64,000 bases of DNA from Ruegeria pomeroyi (GTDB taxonomy: Bacteria; Pseudomonadota; Alphaproteobacteria; Rhodobacterales; Rhodobacteraceae): contig NZ_JAGQAG010000001.1 in assembly GCF_021405525.1 (NCBI RefSeq), forward strand, positions 2,418,001-2,482,000, written 5' to 3'. Positions within the stretch are counted from its first letter, which is position 1, and every line of letters starts with the position of its first letter. The position numbers and the translations under genes were made by a program. Positions 15,768 through 23,940 of the stretch are shown here, one piece after another. The notes under the pieces are model-generated. The model was not told where the DNA came from and did not search any database. It saw nothing but the letters and a program-made list of their open reading frames with translations.

Positions 15768-16571
15768 TCAGTCATCGGCATGCCCCGCCCTGAGACCCTC
15801 GCGCACCCGATGTGCCACCTCGATGAATTCCTTGCTGTCCCGAATATCCAGCGGCCGTTCCCTGGGCAGCGGGCTTTCGATCACATCGGTGATCCGGCCC
15901 GGGCGCGGGCTCATCACCACGATCTTGGTCGAGAGATAAACCGCCTCGGGAATCGAATGGGTGACGAACCCGATGGTCTTGCCGGTCCGCGCCCAAAGCG
16001 CCAGCAATTGCTCGTTCAGGTGATCGCGCACGATCTCGTCCAGCGCCCCGAACGGTTCGTCCATCAGCAGGATATCGGCGTCGAAGGCCAGTGCGCGGGC
16101 GATGCTGGCGCGCTGCTGCATTCCGCCCGACAGCTGCCAGGGAAACTTGCCGCCAAACCCAGCCAGATCAACGAGTTCCAGGACTTTTCTCACCCGTTCT
16201 TCCTGCTCTTGCCGGGAAAACCCCATGATCTCGAGCGGCAGCTTGATATTCTTGGCGATGGTCCGCCACGGGTACAGACCCGCCGCCTGGAACACATAGC
16301 CATAGGCGCGCTTGCGCCGCGCCTCGTCGGGCGTCATCCCGTTCACCGTCAGGCTGCCACCGGTCGGCGTTTCCAGCGCCGCGATACAGCGCAGGAAGGT
16401 GGTCTTGCCACAGCCCGACGGCCCGATGAAGCTGACGAAATCGCCCTTGTTGATTTCCAGGTTCACGTCCTTGAGCGCGTGAACCGGGCCGTCATTTGTC
16501 TGAAACGTCAGATCCAGCCCCTTGGCCGAAACCACGCTTGACAACTCCGGCTGCTGCCCTGTCCCATTCAT
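15768..16571 (-). CDS. ABC transporter ATP-binding protein, pyrimidine-type importer
   Basis: The 267-residue ATPase has Walker A GPSGCGKT near residue 51, signature LSGGMQQR, Walker B ILLMDEPFGALDE and H-loop VTHSIPEA. It is of the SsuB/TauB/NitT type that serves NMT1-like binding proteins. It is the first gene of the four-gene importer operon running towards lower coordinates. The divergent cupin gene starts 32 bases away, so any shared promoter region is very short. Confidence 0.9.
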   Translation of the reverse strand: MNGTGQQPELSSVVSAKGLDLTFQTNDGPVHALKDVNLEINKGDFVSFIGPSGCGKTTFLRCIAALETPTGGSLTVNGMTPDEARRKRAYGYVFQAAGLYPWRTIAKNIKLPLEIMGFSRQEQEERVRKVLELVDLAGFGGKFPWQLSGGMQQRASIARALAFDADILLMDEPFGALDEIVRDHLNEQLLALWARTGKTIGFVTHSIPEAVYLSTKIVVMSPRPGRITDVIESPLPRERPLDIRDSKEFIEVAHRVREGLRAGHADD

Positions 16572-16603
16572 AGTGTCATTGTCCTGTTGGAGACCCCCGA
16601 GCG

Positions 16604-17017
16604 ATGCCCGATCAGATGCCAGAAACCTGCCAAAAACTCCGCCTTGGCGAAACCTATGCCGGCAAGCAGGGGTTCAATTATTTTCAAGGGATCGCACGCG
16701 AGACGACCGGCGCCCGATCCATTTGCATGCACATGCTGCGCATTCCACCGGGTGGCCGGGCCAAGGCCCATCTGCACGCCGACCACGAAACAGCGATCTA
16801 CGTGATCGAGGGGTCGGCAATCATGTACTGGGGCCCTGCGCTGGAACACCGCATGGAGACCAATGCGGGCGATCTGATCTATATCCCCGCCGGTGTCCCG
16901 CACCTGCCGATCAACACCGGTCAGACCGAGGCTGTCGCCATCCTGGCCCGCACCGATCCGCACGAGCAGGAGAGTGTCGCTCTCCTGCCCGAACTGGATG
17001 CGCTTGTGCCCGAATAG
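16604..17017 (+). CDS. Small cupin-domain protein in the pyrimidine locus
   Basis: The 137-residue protein is a single cupin barrel. Metal-ligand candidates are in HLHADHETAIYVIEG near residues 57-71 and the second motif, AGDLIYIPAGVPHLPINT, near residue 95. It stands alone on the plus strand between the importer ATPase (divergent) and dihydropyrimidinase (convergent, gap of five bases). It could be a small isomerase or a hydrolase helper for ring-opened pyrimidine intermediates, but that rests only on location. GGAG lies upstream of the chosen start. Confidence 0.75.
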   Translation: MPDQMPETCQKLRLGETYAGKQGFNYFQGIARETTGARSICMHMLRIPPGGRAKAHLHADHETAIYVIEGSAIMYWGPALEHRMETNAGDLIYIPAGVPHLPINTGQTEAVAILARTDPHEQESVALLPELDALVPE

Positions 17018-17022
17018 GCGCA

Positions 17023-18477
17023 TCAGACCCCCGTCGCCGGAATGCCCGACCGTTCCACCGGACGCGGTGCGGTCAGTTCTTTCCAGCTGCTCAGCGCCCG
17101 GTTCACGGGCGTGTTCGCCTCGCGCGCCACGAACTTGCCATGGCCCTCTTGCGTGCGGATTTCGCCGTCATGCACCGCCACCTGACCACGTGTCAGGGTA
17201 AAGCGCGGCAGGCCCTTGACCTCCTTGCCCTCGAACACGTTATAGTCGATCGCCGATTGCTGGCTGCCTGCGCTGATAGTCTTGGATTTCTCCGGGTCCC
17301 AGACCACCAGATCGGCATCCGCACCGACCAGAACCGCGCCTTTTTTAGGATAGCAATTCAAGATCTTGGCAATATTTGTTGATGTAACCGCCACAAATTC
17401 GTTCGGCGTCAGGCGACCGGTTGCCACCCCATGAGTCCACAGCATCGGCATCCGGTCCTCCAGCCCGCCGGTGCCGTTGGGGATCTTGGAAAAATCACCC
17501 ACGCCATAGCGTTTCTGCTCGGTGGTAAAGGCGCAGTGATCGGTGGCCACCACGCTCAGCGAACCCGATTGCAGCCCCGCCCACAGGCTGTCCTGATGCT
17601 GCTTGTTGCGGAAGGGCGGCGACATCACGCGCCGTGCCGCATGATCCCAGTCGGGGTGGAAATACTCGCTCTCGTCCAATGTCAGATGCTGGATCAGCGG
17701 CTCGCCCCAAACCCGCTTGCCTTGCATGCGGGCGCGCCGGATCGCCTCGTGCGCCTCTTCGCACGAGGTATGCACCACATAAAGCGGCACACCGGCCATA
17801 TCGGCGATCATGATGGCGCGGTTGGTGGCCTCGCCCTCGACCTGAGTGGGGCGCGAATAGGCATGCGCCTCGGGCCCGGTATTGCCCTCGGCCAAGAGGC
17901 GCGCGGTCATCTCGGCCACCACATCGCCGTTCTCGGCATGGACCATGGCAATGCCACCCAGTTCGGCCAGGCGGTTGAACGAGGCAAACAGCTCGTCATC
18001 GTTCACCATCAGCGCGCCCTTGTAGGCGAGGAAATGCTTGAACGTGTTGATCCCACGCGTCTCGATCACGGTCTTCATGTCGTTGAAGACCTGCTCGCCC
18101 CACCAGGTCACCGCCATGTGGAAGGAATAGTCGCAATTGGCCCGGGTCGATTTGTTGTCCCAGCGCTTGATCGCGTCCAGCAGGCTCTCGCCCTGATTGG
18201 GCAGGCAGAAATCCACCACCATAGTGGTTCCGCCCGCCAGCCCGGCGCGGGTGCCGCTCTCGAAATCGTCGCTGGAATAGGTGCCCATAAAGGGCATCTC
18301 CAGATGCACATGGGGATCGATGCCGCCGGGCATCACGTAACAGCCGGTGGCGTCCAACTCCTTATCACCGCTCAGCCCCGGGCCGATTTCGGTGATCACG
18401 CCGTTTTCGATCCGCACATCCGCCTTATAGGTCAGATCGGCGGTGACAACGGTGCCGTTCCTGATGACTGTGCTCAT
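17023..18477 (-). CDS. hydA: Dihydropyrimidinase (D-hydantoinase)
   Basis: The 484-residue amidohydrolase opens 5,6-dihydrouracil or dihydrothymine to N-carbamoyl-beta-amino acids, the second step of reductive pyrimidine breakdown. The binuclear metal site is intact: His56 and His58 in GGIDPHVHLE, the carbamylated Lys153 in LAYKGALM, His180 in MVHAENGD, His236 in YVVHTSCE and Asp313 in ATDHCAFT. Length and motifs fit the dihydropyrimidinase/hydantoinase family closely. The gene is followed upstream by a 105-residue unknown and the M20 amidase, all in the same direction, next to rutR. Confidence 0.94.
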   Translation of the reverse strand: MSTVIRNGTVVTADLTYKADVRIENGVITEIGPGLSGDKELDATGCYVMPGGIDPHVHLEMPFMGTYSSDDFESGTRAGLAGGTTMVVDFCLPNQGESLLDAIKRWDNKSTRANCDYSFHMAVTWWGEQVFNDMKTVIETRGINTFKHFLAYKGALMVNDDELFASFNRLAELGGIAMVHAENGDVVAEMTARLLAEGNTGPEAHAYSRPTQVEGEATNRAIMIADMAGVPLYVVHTSCEEAHEAIRRARMQGKRVWGEPLIQHLTLDESEYFHPDWDHAARRVMSPPFRNKQHQDSLWAGLQSGSLSVVATDHCAFTTEQKRYGVGDFSKIPNGTGGLEDRMPMLWTHGVATGRLTPNEFVAVTSTNIAKILNCYPKKGAVLVGADADLVVWDPEKSKTISAGSQQSAIDYNVFEGKEVKGLPRFTLTRGQVAVHDGEIRTQEGHGKFVAREANTPVNRALSSWKELTAPRPVERSGIPATGV

Positions 18478-18501
18478 TTGCTTGAACTCCCTGTTTTCTT
18501 G

Positions 18502-18819
18502 TCAGACCGACCCGAAACAGCCGATCGCATTGCCATGCACCCCGATATCCAGCGGCCCGAACGGCCCCTCGACACAGAGCGAGAAACATCCCGCCTGCGG
18601 CAGGTAGACGACCAGGTAGGGGCCATTCGGCCGCGTGACCGCCCAACCCTGCCCCATCACGCCGCCGCTGAACTGCACTTCCACAACCTCCGGCTCTTGC
18701 CGCAAAGCCGCGAAATCGCGCAGCGTGGCCCGACCCACCGCATCCAATGGCGCATTCGAAAGATCGGCCTCAACTGCCGCCCTCACACGTTTGCGCATTA
18801 TGGCCGTGTCCGGCACCAT
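18502..18819 (-). CDS. Small protein of unknown function between hydA and the carbamoyl-amidase gene
   Basis: The 105-residue protein starts MVPDTAIMRKRVRAAVEADL and ends with a compact, Gly-rich beta segment (FSLCVEGPFGPLDIGVHGNAIGCFGSV). I do not recognise a domain. The start at 18819 has GGACAGGGG upstream; the open frame extends to 18906 only through a repeat element. Strict placement between two genes of reductive pyrimidine breakdown on the same strand suggests a pathway role such as an enzyme subunit or ligand-binding protein. This is inferred only from context. Confidence 0.65.
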   Translation of the reverse strand: MVPDTAIMRKRVRAAVEADLSNAPLDAVGRATLRDFAALRQEPEVVEVQFSGGVMGQGWAVTRPNGPYLVVYLPQAGCFSLCVEGPFGPLDIGVHGNAIGCFGSV

Positions 18820-18828
18820 CCCCTGTCC

Positions 18829-18901
18829 TTCATTTCGCCGAAAATACTCCGGGGGGTTCGGGGGGCAGCGCCCCCCGCTGGTCCGGGGGCATCGCCCCCG
18901 G
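18829..18901. repeat. Dispersed repeat with two GC-rich hairpins in the pyrimidine operon
   Basis: Read on the minus strand this is CCGGGGGC-GAT-GCCCCCGG, then GGGGGGC-GCT-GCCCCCC, then CCGGAGTATTTTCGGCG and AAATGAAG, ending at the ribosome site of the 105-residue gene. It fills the whole gap after the carbamoyl-amidase stop. Confidence 0.75.
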
Positions 18902-18902
18902 A

Positions 18903-20153
18903 TCACTCCACGATTTCCGCCGTCTCCACCACCGCATGGAACAGCACATCCGTACCAGCGGCGGCCCAGTCCTTCGATATCTCCTCGGCCTCGTTATGGC
19001 TCAGCCCGTCAACGCAGGGACACATCACCATAGCCGTCGGCGCCACCCGGTTGATCCAGCAGGCATCGTGGCCAGCGCCCGAGATGATGTTCATATGGCT
19101 GTATCCCAGCCGCTCGGCCGCATTGCGGATGGCCAAGACACAGCCTTCGTCAAAGGCCACCGGGTCGAAGCCGCCCACCTTTTCAAAGGCGATTTCCAGC
19201 CCCATCGCATCGGCGATCCTCTGGCCCTCGACGCGCAGCCGCGCCTCCATATCCTCGATCACCGACAGCTCGGGACTGCGGAAATCGACCGTGAACACCA
19301 CCTTGCCCGGGATCACGTTGCGCGAGTTCGGGTAAACGTCGATATGACCCGCTGCCCCCACCGCATGGGGCGCATGGCTGAGCGCGATCTCGTCCACCTT
19401 TTCCAAAACCCGCGCCATGCCCAGCCCGGCATTGCGCCGCATCGGCATCGGGGTCGAGCCGGTATGGGCGTCCTTGCCGGTGATCGTGACCTGTGTCCAG
19501 CTCAGCCCCTGGCCATGGGTGACAACGCCGATATCCTTGCCCTCGGCCTCCAGGATCGGCCCCTGTTCGATATGCAGCTCGAAAAACGCGTGCATCTTGC
19601 GCGCGCCCACCTCTTCCTCGCCACGCCATCCGATCCGCGACAGCTCGTCGCCAAAGCTCTTTCCTTCGGCATCGGTGCGCGCATAGGCCCAGTCCTGCGT
19701 ATGCATACCGGCAAACACCCCCGAACTCAGCATCGCGGGGGCAAAGCGCGTACCCTCCTCGTTGGTCCAGTTGGTGGCGACGATGGGGTGTTTGGTGCGG
19801 ATGCCCAGGTCGTTCAGGGTGCGGATCACCTCCAGCCCGGCCAGAACCCCCAGCACCCCGTCATATTTGCCGCCCGTCGGCTGGGTATCCAGATGCGAGC
19901 CCACATAGACCGGCAGCGCCTGCGGGTCGGTGCCCGCGCGCATGGCGAACATGTTGCCCATCTGGTCAAGCCCCATGGAACAGCCCGCCGCCTCGCACCA
20001 TTTCCGGAACAGGGCGCGGCCTTCGCCATCCTCGTCCGTCAGGGTCTGGCGGTTGTTGCCCCCCGCCACGCCGGGGCCGATCTGGGCCATCTCCATCAGA
20101 CTGTCCCACAACCTGTTGCCGTTGATTCTGAGATTCTGTGCCGGAGCCGCCAT
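18903..20153 (-). CDS. M20-family N-carbamoyl-amino acid amidase, probable beta-ureidopropionase
   Basis: The 416-residue zinc amidohydrolase has the metal-binding blocks of the hydantoinase/carbamoylase family: GSHLDTQPTGGKYDGVLGVLAG near residue 85 (His and Asp ligands), TNEEGTRFAPAMLSSGVFAG near 127, HIEQGPILE near 195 and SGAGHDACW near 365. It would hydrolyse N-carbamoyl-beta-alanine to beta-alanine, CO2 and ammonia, the third step after PreAT and dihydropyrimidinase. The gene is divergent from rutR across a 162-base spacer with a perfect RutR-type operator 46 bases from its start. L-carbamoylase activity is an alternative. Confidence 0.9.
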   Translation of the reverse strand: MAAPAQNLRINGNRLWDSLMEMAQIGPGVAGGNNRQTLTDEDGEGRALFRKWCEAAGCSMGLDQMGNMFAMRAGTDPQALPVYVGSHLDTQPTGGKYDGVLGVLAGLEVIRTLNDLGIRTKHPIVATNWTNEEGTRFAPAMLSSGVFAGMHTQDWAYARTDAEGKSFGDELSRIGWRGEEEVGARKMHAFFELHIEQGPILEAEGKDIGVVTHGQGLSWTQVTITGKDAHTGSTPMPMRRNAGLGMARVLEKVDEIALSHAPHAVGAAGHIDVYPNSRNVIPGKVVFTVDFRSPELSVIEDMEARLRVEGQRIADAMGLEIAFEKVGGFDPVAFDEGCVLAIRNAAERLGYSHMNIISGAGHDACWINRVAPTAMVMCPCVDGLSHNEAEEISKDWAAAGTDVLFHAVVETAEIVE

Positions 20154-20198
20154 ACCTGTTCCCCTGTTGCTTGCTTTGCGTTCTTGCTGGCCTAGCTA

Positions 20199-20216
20199 TT
20201 TGACCAACTGGTCAAA
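20199..20216. promoter_or_regulatory. RutR-type operator between the carbamoyl-amidase and rutR genes
   Basis: The site is TTTGACCAACTGGTCAAA: 8-bp arms TTTGACCA/TGGTCAAA around AC. It contains exactly the E. coli RutR consensus TTGACCA-N2-TGGTCAA and lies between the amidase gene and rutR. It would control both divergent transcripts in response to uracil or thymine. Confidence 0.85.
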
Positions 20217-20233
20217 CTCACGCTATCACGGGT

Positions 20234-20247
20234 TTGACACCAGTCAA
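20234..20247. promoter_or_regulatory. Second dyad, TTGAC-N4-GTCAA, near rutR
   Basis: TTGACACCAGTCAA is a 5-bp-arm dyad with a 4-base spacer, 18 bases after the RutR operator. The spacing resembles FNR/DNR-family sites rather than RutR. It may be a second regulatory site or chance. Confidence 0.35.
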
Positions 20248-20315
20248 GAAATAGCCGAGTTCCCCTGCAAGATTCCGTCACTTCGACGGGCAAGCGAAGG
20301 AAAAATCAGCAGATC

Positions 20316-20933
20316 ATGCCTCAGGACCGCGCGCCGACCCGTATCCAGAAAAAGAACCGCGCCGCCATCCTGGACGCGGCGCTGAACGTTTTTTCAGCGC
20401 ATGGGTTCCGAGGCGCGACGGTGGATCAGATCGCCGCCGAGGCAGGGTTGAGCAAGCCCAACCTGCTCTACTATTTCCCGTCGAAAGAAGCGATGCACGA
20501 GGCCCTGCTGGCCGAGTTGCTCGATACCTGGCTGGATCCGCTGCGCGCGCTCGACGATCAGGGCGAGCCCCTGACCGAGCTTTTGGCCTATGTCCACCGC
20601 AAACTGGAGATGAGCCGCGATTACCCCCGCGAAAGCCGCCTGTTCGCCAACGAGATCGTGCAGGGCGCCCCGCGCATCTATCAGGCCCTGAGCGAGGATC
20701 TGAAGACGTTGGTCGATGACAAGGTGGCCCTGCTCGAAGGCTGGATGGCGGCGGGCCGGATCGCCCGCGTGCATCCCTATCACCTGCTGTTCTCGATCTG
20801 GTCGCTGACCCAGCACTACGCGGATTTCGACGTGCAGGTGCGTGCGGTTCTGGGCAACGAGGATCCCTTCGACGGCGCTGATGTGTTCCTCGATACACTC
20901 TACCGGCGACTGCTCAGCCCGCGTCCGGAGTAA
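20316..20933 (+). CDS. rutR: TetR-family pyrimidine-responsive regulator RutR
   Basis: The 205-residue protein has a TetR helix-turn-helix (residues about 15-60, RGATVDQIAAEAGLSKPNLLYYFPSKEAM). Its ligand domain closely follows E. coli RutR, for example KLEMSRDYPRESRLFANEIVQGAP, LKTLVDDKVALLEGW and HLLFSIWSLTQHYADF. RutR binds uracil or thymine and releases DNA. Its cognate palindrome lies 100 bases upstream, so it probably controls itself and the divergent amidase-hydA genes, and perhaps preTA through a variant site. Its stop overlaps the end of the convergent MFS gene by about 20 bases. Confidence 0.95.
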   Translation: MPQDRAPTRIQKKNRAAILDAALNVFSAHGFRGATVDQIAAEAGLSKPNLLYYFPSKEAMHEALLAELLDTWLDPLRALDDQGEPLTELLAYVHRKLEMSRDYPRESRLFANEIVQGAPRIYQALSEDLKTLVDDKVALLEGWMAAGRIARVHPYHLLFSIWSLTQHYADFDVQVRAVLGNEDPFDGADVFLDTLYRRLLSPRPE

Positions 20934-22191
20934 TCTCTGTTTTCTCAGTCTCGACCGCATCGGACTCGGCGCTTGCCAGCGCCGCGGTTTCAGGCGTGGT
21001 GGCGCGGGCGGCGGGCGCGGGCACAAAGCTCGATTTGTCGGCCTCGTCCACCGGGGCGCGCAGCAGGATGCGCAGGCCCGAGAACAGGATCAGCAGCACA
21101 TGCGCCCCGGCCGAGGTCATGAACAGGCCGGTGCCGCCAAACGTCTCCATCCCGATCCCCGCCAGCAACGGCCCCAGGATCGACCCCACCCCGTAAAGCA
21201 TCAGTAACCCGCCACTGACCTGGATCGCCTGATCGGCCGCCGCGTGATCGTTGGCATGGGCAATGATGATCGGATACATGGCATAGATCGCGGCGCCGAA
21301 CAGCGAGGCCAGCACGAGGTTCAGCATCCGGGTTTCCGGCGACAGAGCGATAAAGACCATATCGACCGCCAGCGCCAGGGCCGCGACACCGATCAGCACC
21401 GCGCGCCGGTCCAGCCGGTCCGACAACCAGCCGATCGGGATCTGCGACACCGCGCCCGCCAGCACCGGCAGACTGGCAAACAGCGCCACCGTCGTAAGCG
21501 CCAGCCCGATCCCATCGGCATAGACCGCCGACAACGTGCCAAAGGCGCTGTTCGACACGCCGACACACAGCACCCCGATCACCGCCACGGGAGAGTTGCG
21601 TCAGAGCGCCATCAGGTCAAGCCGGACACTGACCAGCGGTTTTGGCACCGCCTTGGAGGACATCGCCGTCGGCATCAGCGCCAGACAGTAAAAGATCGCG
21701 GGCAGGACAAAGAACAGAAAGCCCGATGTATCACCCATCGTCAGCACCAGTTGCCCGGCGGTCGAGGCACCGAGGTTCACCATCGTATAGAGTCCGAAGA
21801 TGCGACCGCGCGTGCTCGGCTCGGCCCGTTCGCTCAGCCAGCTTTCGACGATCATCGCCGCCCCGGCAAAGCAGAAACCCGACATGGCGCGCAGCGGAAT
21901 CCAGGTCCAGGGCGTCAGCAGCAACAAAGACATCAGCACGGCGACGGCAGCGAACCCGGACATTACGCTGAAGGCACGCACATGGCCGACCTTCCCCACC
22001 AGCCGCGGCGTATAGAAACATCCCGCGACATAGCCAAAAGCCCACCCCGTCCCCAGAAGACCCAGCGCCGAGGCACTGAACCCTTCCTGCGCGCCCCGGA
22101 TCGGCAGAATCAGGCTGTTCATGCCCCCCGCGAAAAGCAGCAAGGCAGAGCCAAGCAACAAGGCACTTACGGGAAGAAGCTGACGTACCAT
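20914..22191 (-). pseudogene. MFS transporter gene interrupted by an in-frame TGA
   Basis: Two open frames in the same reading frame add up to one major facilitator protein of about 424 residues. The first half starts at 22191 (MVRQLLPVSALLLGSALLLF) and ends ...VRLDLMAL at the TGA in 21601-21603. Reading on gives RNSPVAVIGVLCVGVSNSAFG and the second six helices to 20914, followed by an acidic tail. No frame change is needed, so this is a single nonsense codon, plausibly from TGG (Trp). The second half has only a GTG at 21588 as a possible restart. It is a recent pseudogene, a sequencing error, or a leaky UGA (next base C). The intact protein would be a YcaD-like sugar or drug exporter, substrate unknown. 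Confidence 0.75.
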
Positions 22192-22308
22192 GGGGACCTG
22201 CAGACTGAACACACCCTTGTCCCGAAGTACCCGCGCGGCGGCCTGGAGACAAGGCAAGGCCTTGGGGTGAATTCAGCCTTTCTTTACCATAACCTGCTGA
22301 GGTGAGGC

Positions 22309-22539
22309 ATGCAGACCCTGCCTCACCCCGATCAGGCCCGCCGCTGGCTGGAACAGATTTTTGCCACACGCGCCGTTCAACGCGGCGCGGTCGTCCGCAG
22401 ATCCATCGCCTGGGTTGACCGCGAAGTCGGCAAGGAGCGCTTCCTGACTGAAATGCGCCGCCGCAACTTTCACGTGATCGAAACGGCGGATCAGTTCGTC
22501 GTGGTCTGCCACAACGGACCGATCCGCCTTCTTTTCTGA
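22309..22539 (+). CDS. 76-residue conserved-looking protein of unknown function
   Basis: The product starts MQTLPHPDQARRWLEQIFATRAV and ends FVVVCHNGPIRLLF. It is compact, basic and without signal or membrane segments. GAGGTGAGG upstream gives a ribosome site. The stop codon itself forms part of a perfect hairpin (22537-22561). It is divergent from the broken MFS gene and convergent with preA. I do not recognise a family; codon usage and length fit a real small gene. Confidence 0.6.
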   Translation: MQTLPHPDQARRWLEQIFATRAVQRGAVVRRSIAWVDREVGKERFLTEMRRRNFHVIETADQFVVVCHNGPIRLLF

Positions 22540-22588
22540 GAAAATTCGTCGAATTTTCTCAAGCAGAGATTTTTCGTCGAAAAATCTC
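22537..22588. repeat. Tandem perfect mini-hairpins between convergent genes
   Basis: Hairpin one at 22537-22561 has 11-bp arms TGAGAAAATTC/GAATTTTCTCA and loop GTC. Hairpin two at 22566-22588 has arms GAGATTTTTC/GAAAAATCTC and loop GTC, and is identical to 10254-10276. They lie between the 76-residue gene and the preA stop. Confidence 0.85.
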
Positions 22589-22593
22589 AGACC

Positions 22594-23898
22594 TCACTCC
22601 GCCGCGCGTGCCATCGGGTTGTTGGGATGCGTGGTCCAGTTGGCATAATCGGCCTGCACCACCTTGCCGGTGCGCGGGTCTGTTTCGCCCGGCTGCATCG
22701 GCACCATCGAGATGCACCCCTCGATCGGGCAGACATCGACGCAGAGGTTACAGGCGACGCATTCGTCATCCATCACCTCGAACACCCGCTCCTCGGACAT
22801 GGAAATCGCCTGATGCGAGGTATCCTCGCAGGCGGCATAGCAGCGGCCACATTTGATGCACTGATCCTGATCGATCTTGGCCTTGGCGATGTAGTTCAGG
22901 TTCAGATACTGCCAATCGGTCACATTGGGCACCGCGCGCCCGACGAAATCGCTGACGCTGGTGTATCCCTTCTCATCCATCCACTGGCTGAGGCCGGATT
23001 TCATCTCTTCCACCACGCGGAAGCCATAGGTCATCGCCGCGGTGCAGACCTGCACTGTTCCACAGCCGAGGCTCATGAACTCGGCCGCGTCACGCCAGGT
23101 GGTCACCCCGCCGATGCCGCTGATCGGCAGTCCCTGCGTTTCCGGGTCGCGCGAGATCTCTGCCACCATGTTCATCGCAATCGGTTTCACCGCCGGGCCG
23201 CAATAACCGCCATGGCTGCCCTTGCCGTCGATCGAGGGTTCGGGGCTGAAATTATCCAGGTTCACCGACGTGATGGAACTGATTGTATTGATGAGAGAAA
23301 CCGCATCCGCACCGCCGTTTTTCGCGGCCCGTGCCGGATAGCGGATATCGGTGATATTGGGTGTCAGCTTCACGATCACCGGCTTGTCGTAATGGGTCTT
23401 GCACCAGCGCGTGACCATCTCGATATATTCGGGAACCTGGCCCACCGCAGCACCCATGCCACGCTCGCTCATCCCATGCGGGCAGCCGAAATTGAGCTCG
23501 ATTCCATCGGCCCCGGTTTCAGCCACCCGCGGGAGGATCGCTTTCCATTCCGCTTCCTCGCAGGGCACCATGATCGACACGATCACCGCCCTGTCGGGGT
23601 AATCCGCCTTGACCCGCGCGATCTCTTCCAGGTTGGTTTCCAGCGGGCGGTCGGTGATCAGCTCGATGTTGTTGAGGCCCAACAACCGCCGGTCGGCACC
23701 ATAAATGGCGCCGTAGCGCGGGCCGTTGACGTTCACCACCGGCGGTCCTTCGGAGCCAAGCGTCTTCCAGACGACGCCGCCCCATCCGGCCTCAAAGGCG
23801 CGGCGGACGTTATATTCCTTGTCGGTCGGTGGCGCCGAGGCCAGCCAGAACGGGTTCGGGCTCTCGATGCCCAGAAAGTTTGTCTTCAAATCAGCCAT
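22594..23898 (-). CDS. preA: NAD-dependent dihydropyrimidine dehydrogenase, FMN/Fe-S subunit PreA
   Basis: The 434-residue protein reduces uracil and thymine to 5,6-dihydropyrimidines together with PreT. Residues about 1-310 form a dihydroorotate-dehydrogenase-like FMN barrel with the catalytic loop NFGCPHGMSERGMG near residue 138. The C-terminal part holds two [4Fe-4S] motifs, CIKCGRCYAACED near 343 and CVACNLCVDVCP near 376. It follows preT with a 42-base gap. With hydA and the amidase this completes the reductive pyrimidine route to beta-alanine or beta-aminoisobutyrate. Confidence 0.95.
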   Translation of the reverse strand: MADLKTNFLGIESPNPFWLASAPPTDKEYNVRRAFEAGWGGVVWKTLGSEGPPVVNVNGPRYGAIYGADRRLLGLNNIELITDRPLETNLEEIARVKADYPDRAVIVSIMVPCEEAEWKAILPRVAETGADGIELNFGCPHGMSERGMGAAVGQVPEYIEMVTRWCKTHYDKPVIVKLTPNITDIRYPARAAKNGGADAVSLINTISSITSVNLDNFSPEPSIDGKGSHGGYCGPAVKPIAMNMVAEISRDPETQGLPISGIGGVTTWRDAAEFMSLGCGTVQVCTAAMTYGFRVVEEMKSGLSQWMDEKGYTSVSDFVGRAVPNVTDWQYLNLNYIAKAKIDQDQCIKCGRCYAACEDTSHQAISMSEERVFEVMDDECVACNLCVDVCPIEGCISMVPMQPGETDPRTGKVVQADYANWTTHPNNPMARAAE

Positions 23899-23940
23899 TT
23901 ATACGGCCTCCCTGATGTGCTTTCGCATCCTTGTTCGGTG

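Noticed and set aside
21601-21603. Frameshift as the cause of the split MFS gene
   Set aside because: Both halves are in the same frame; only a single stop codon separates them.
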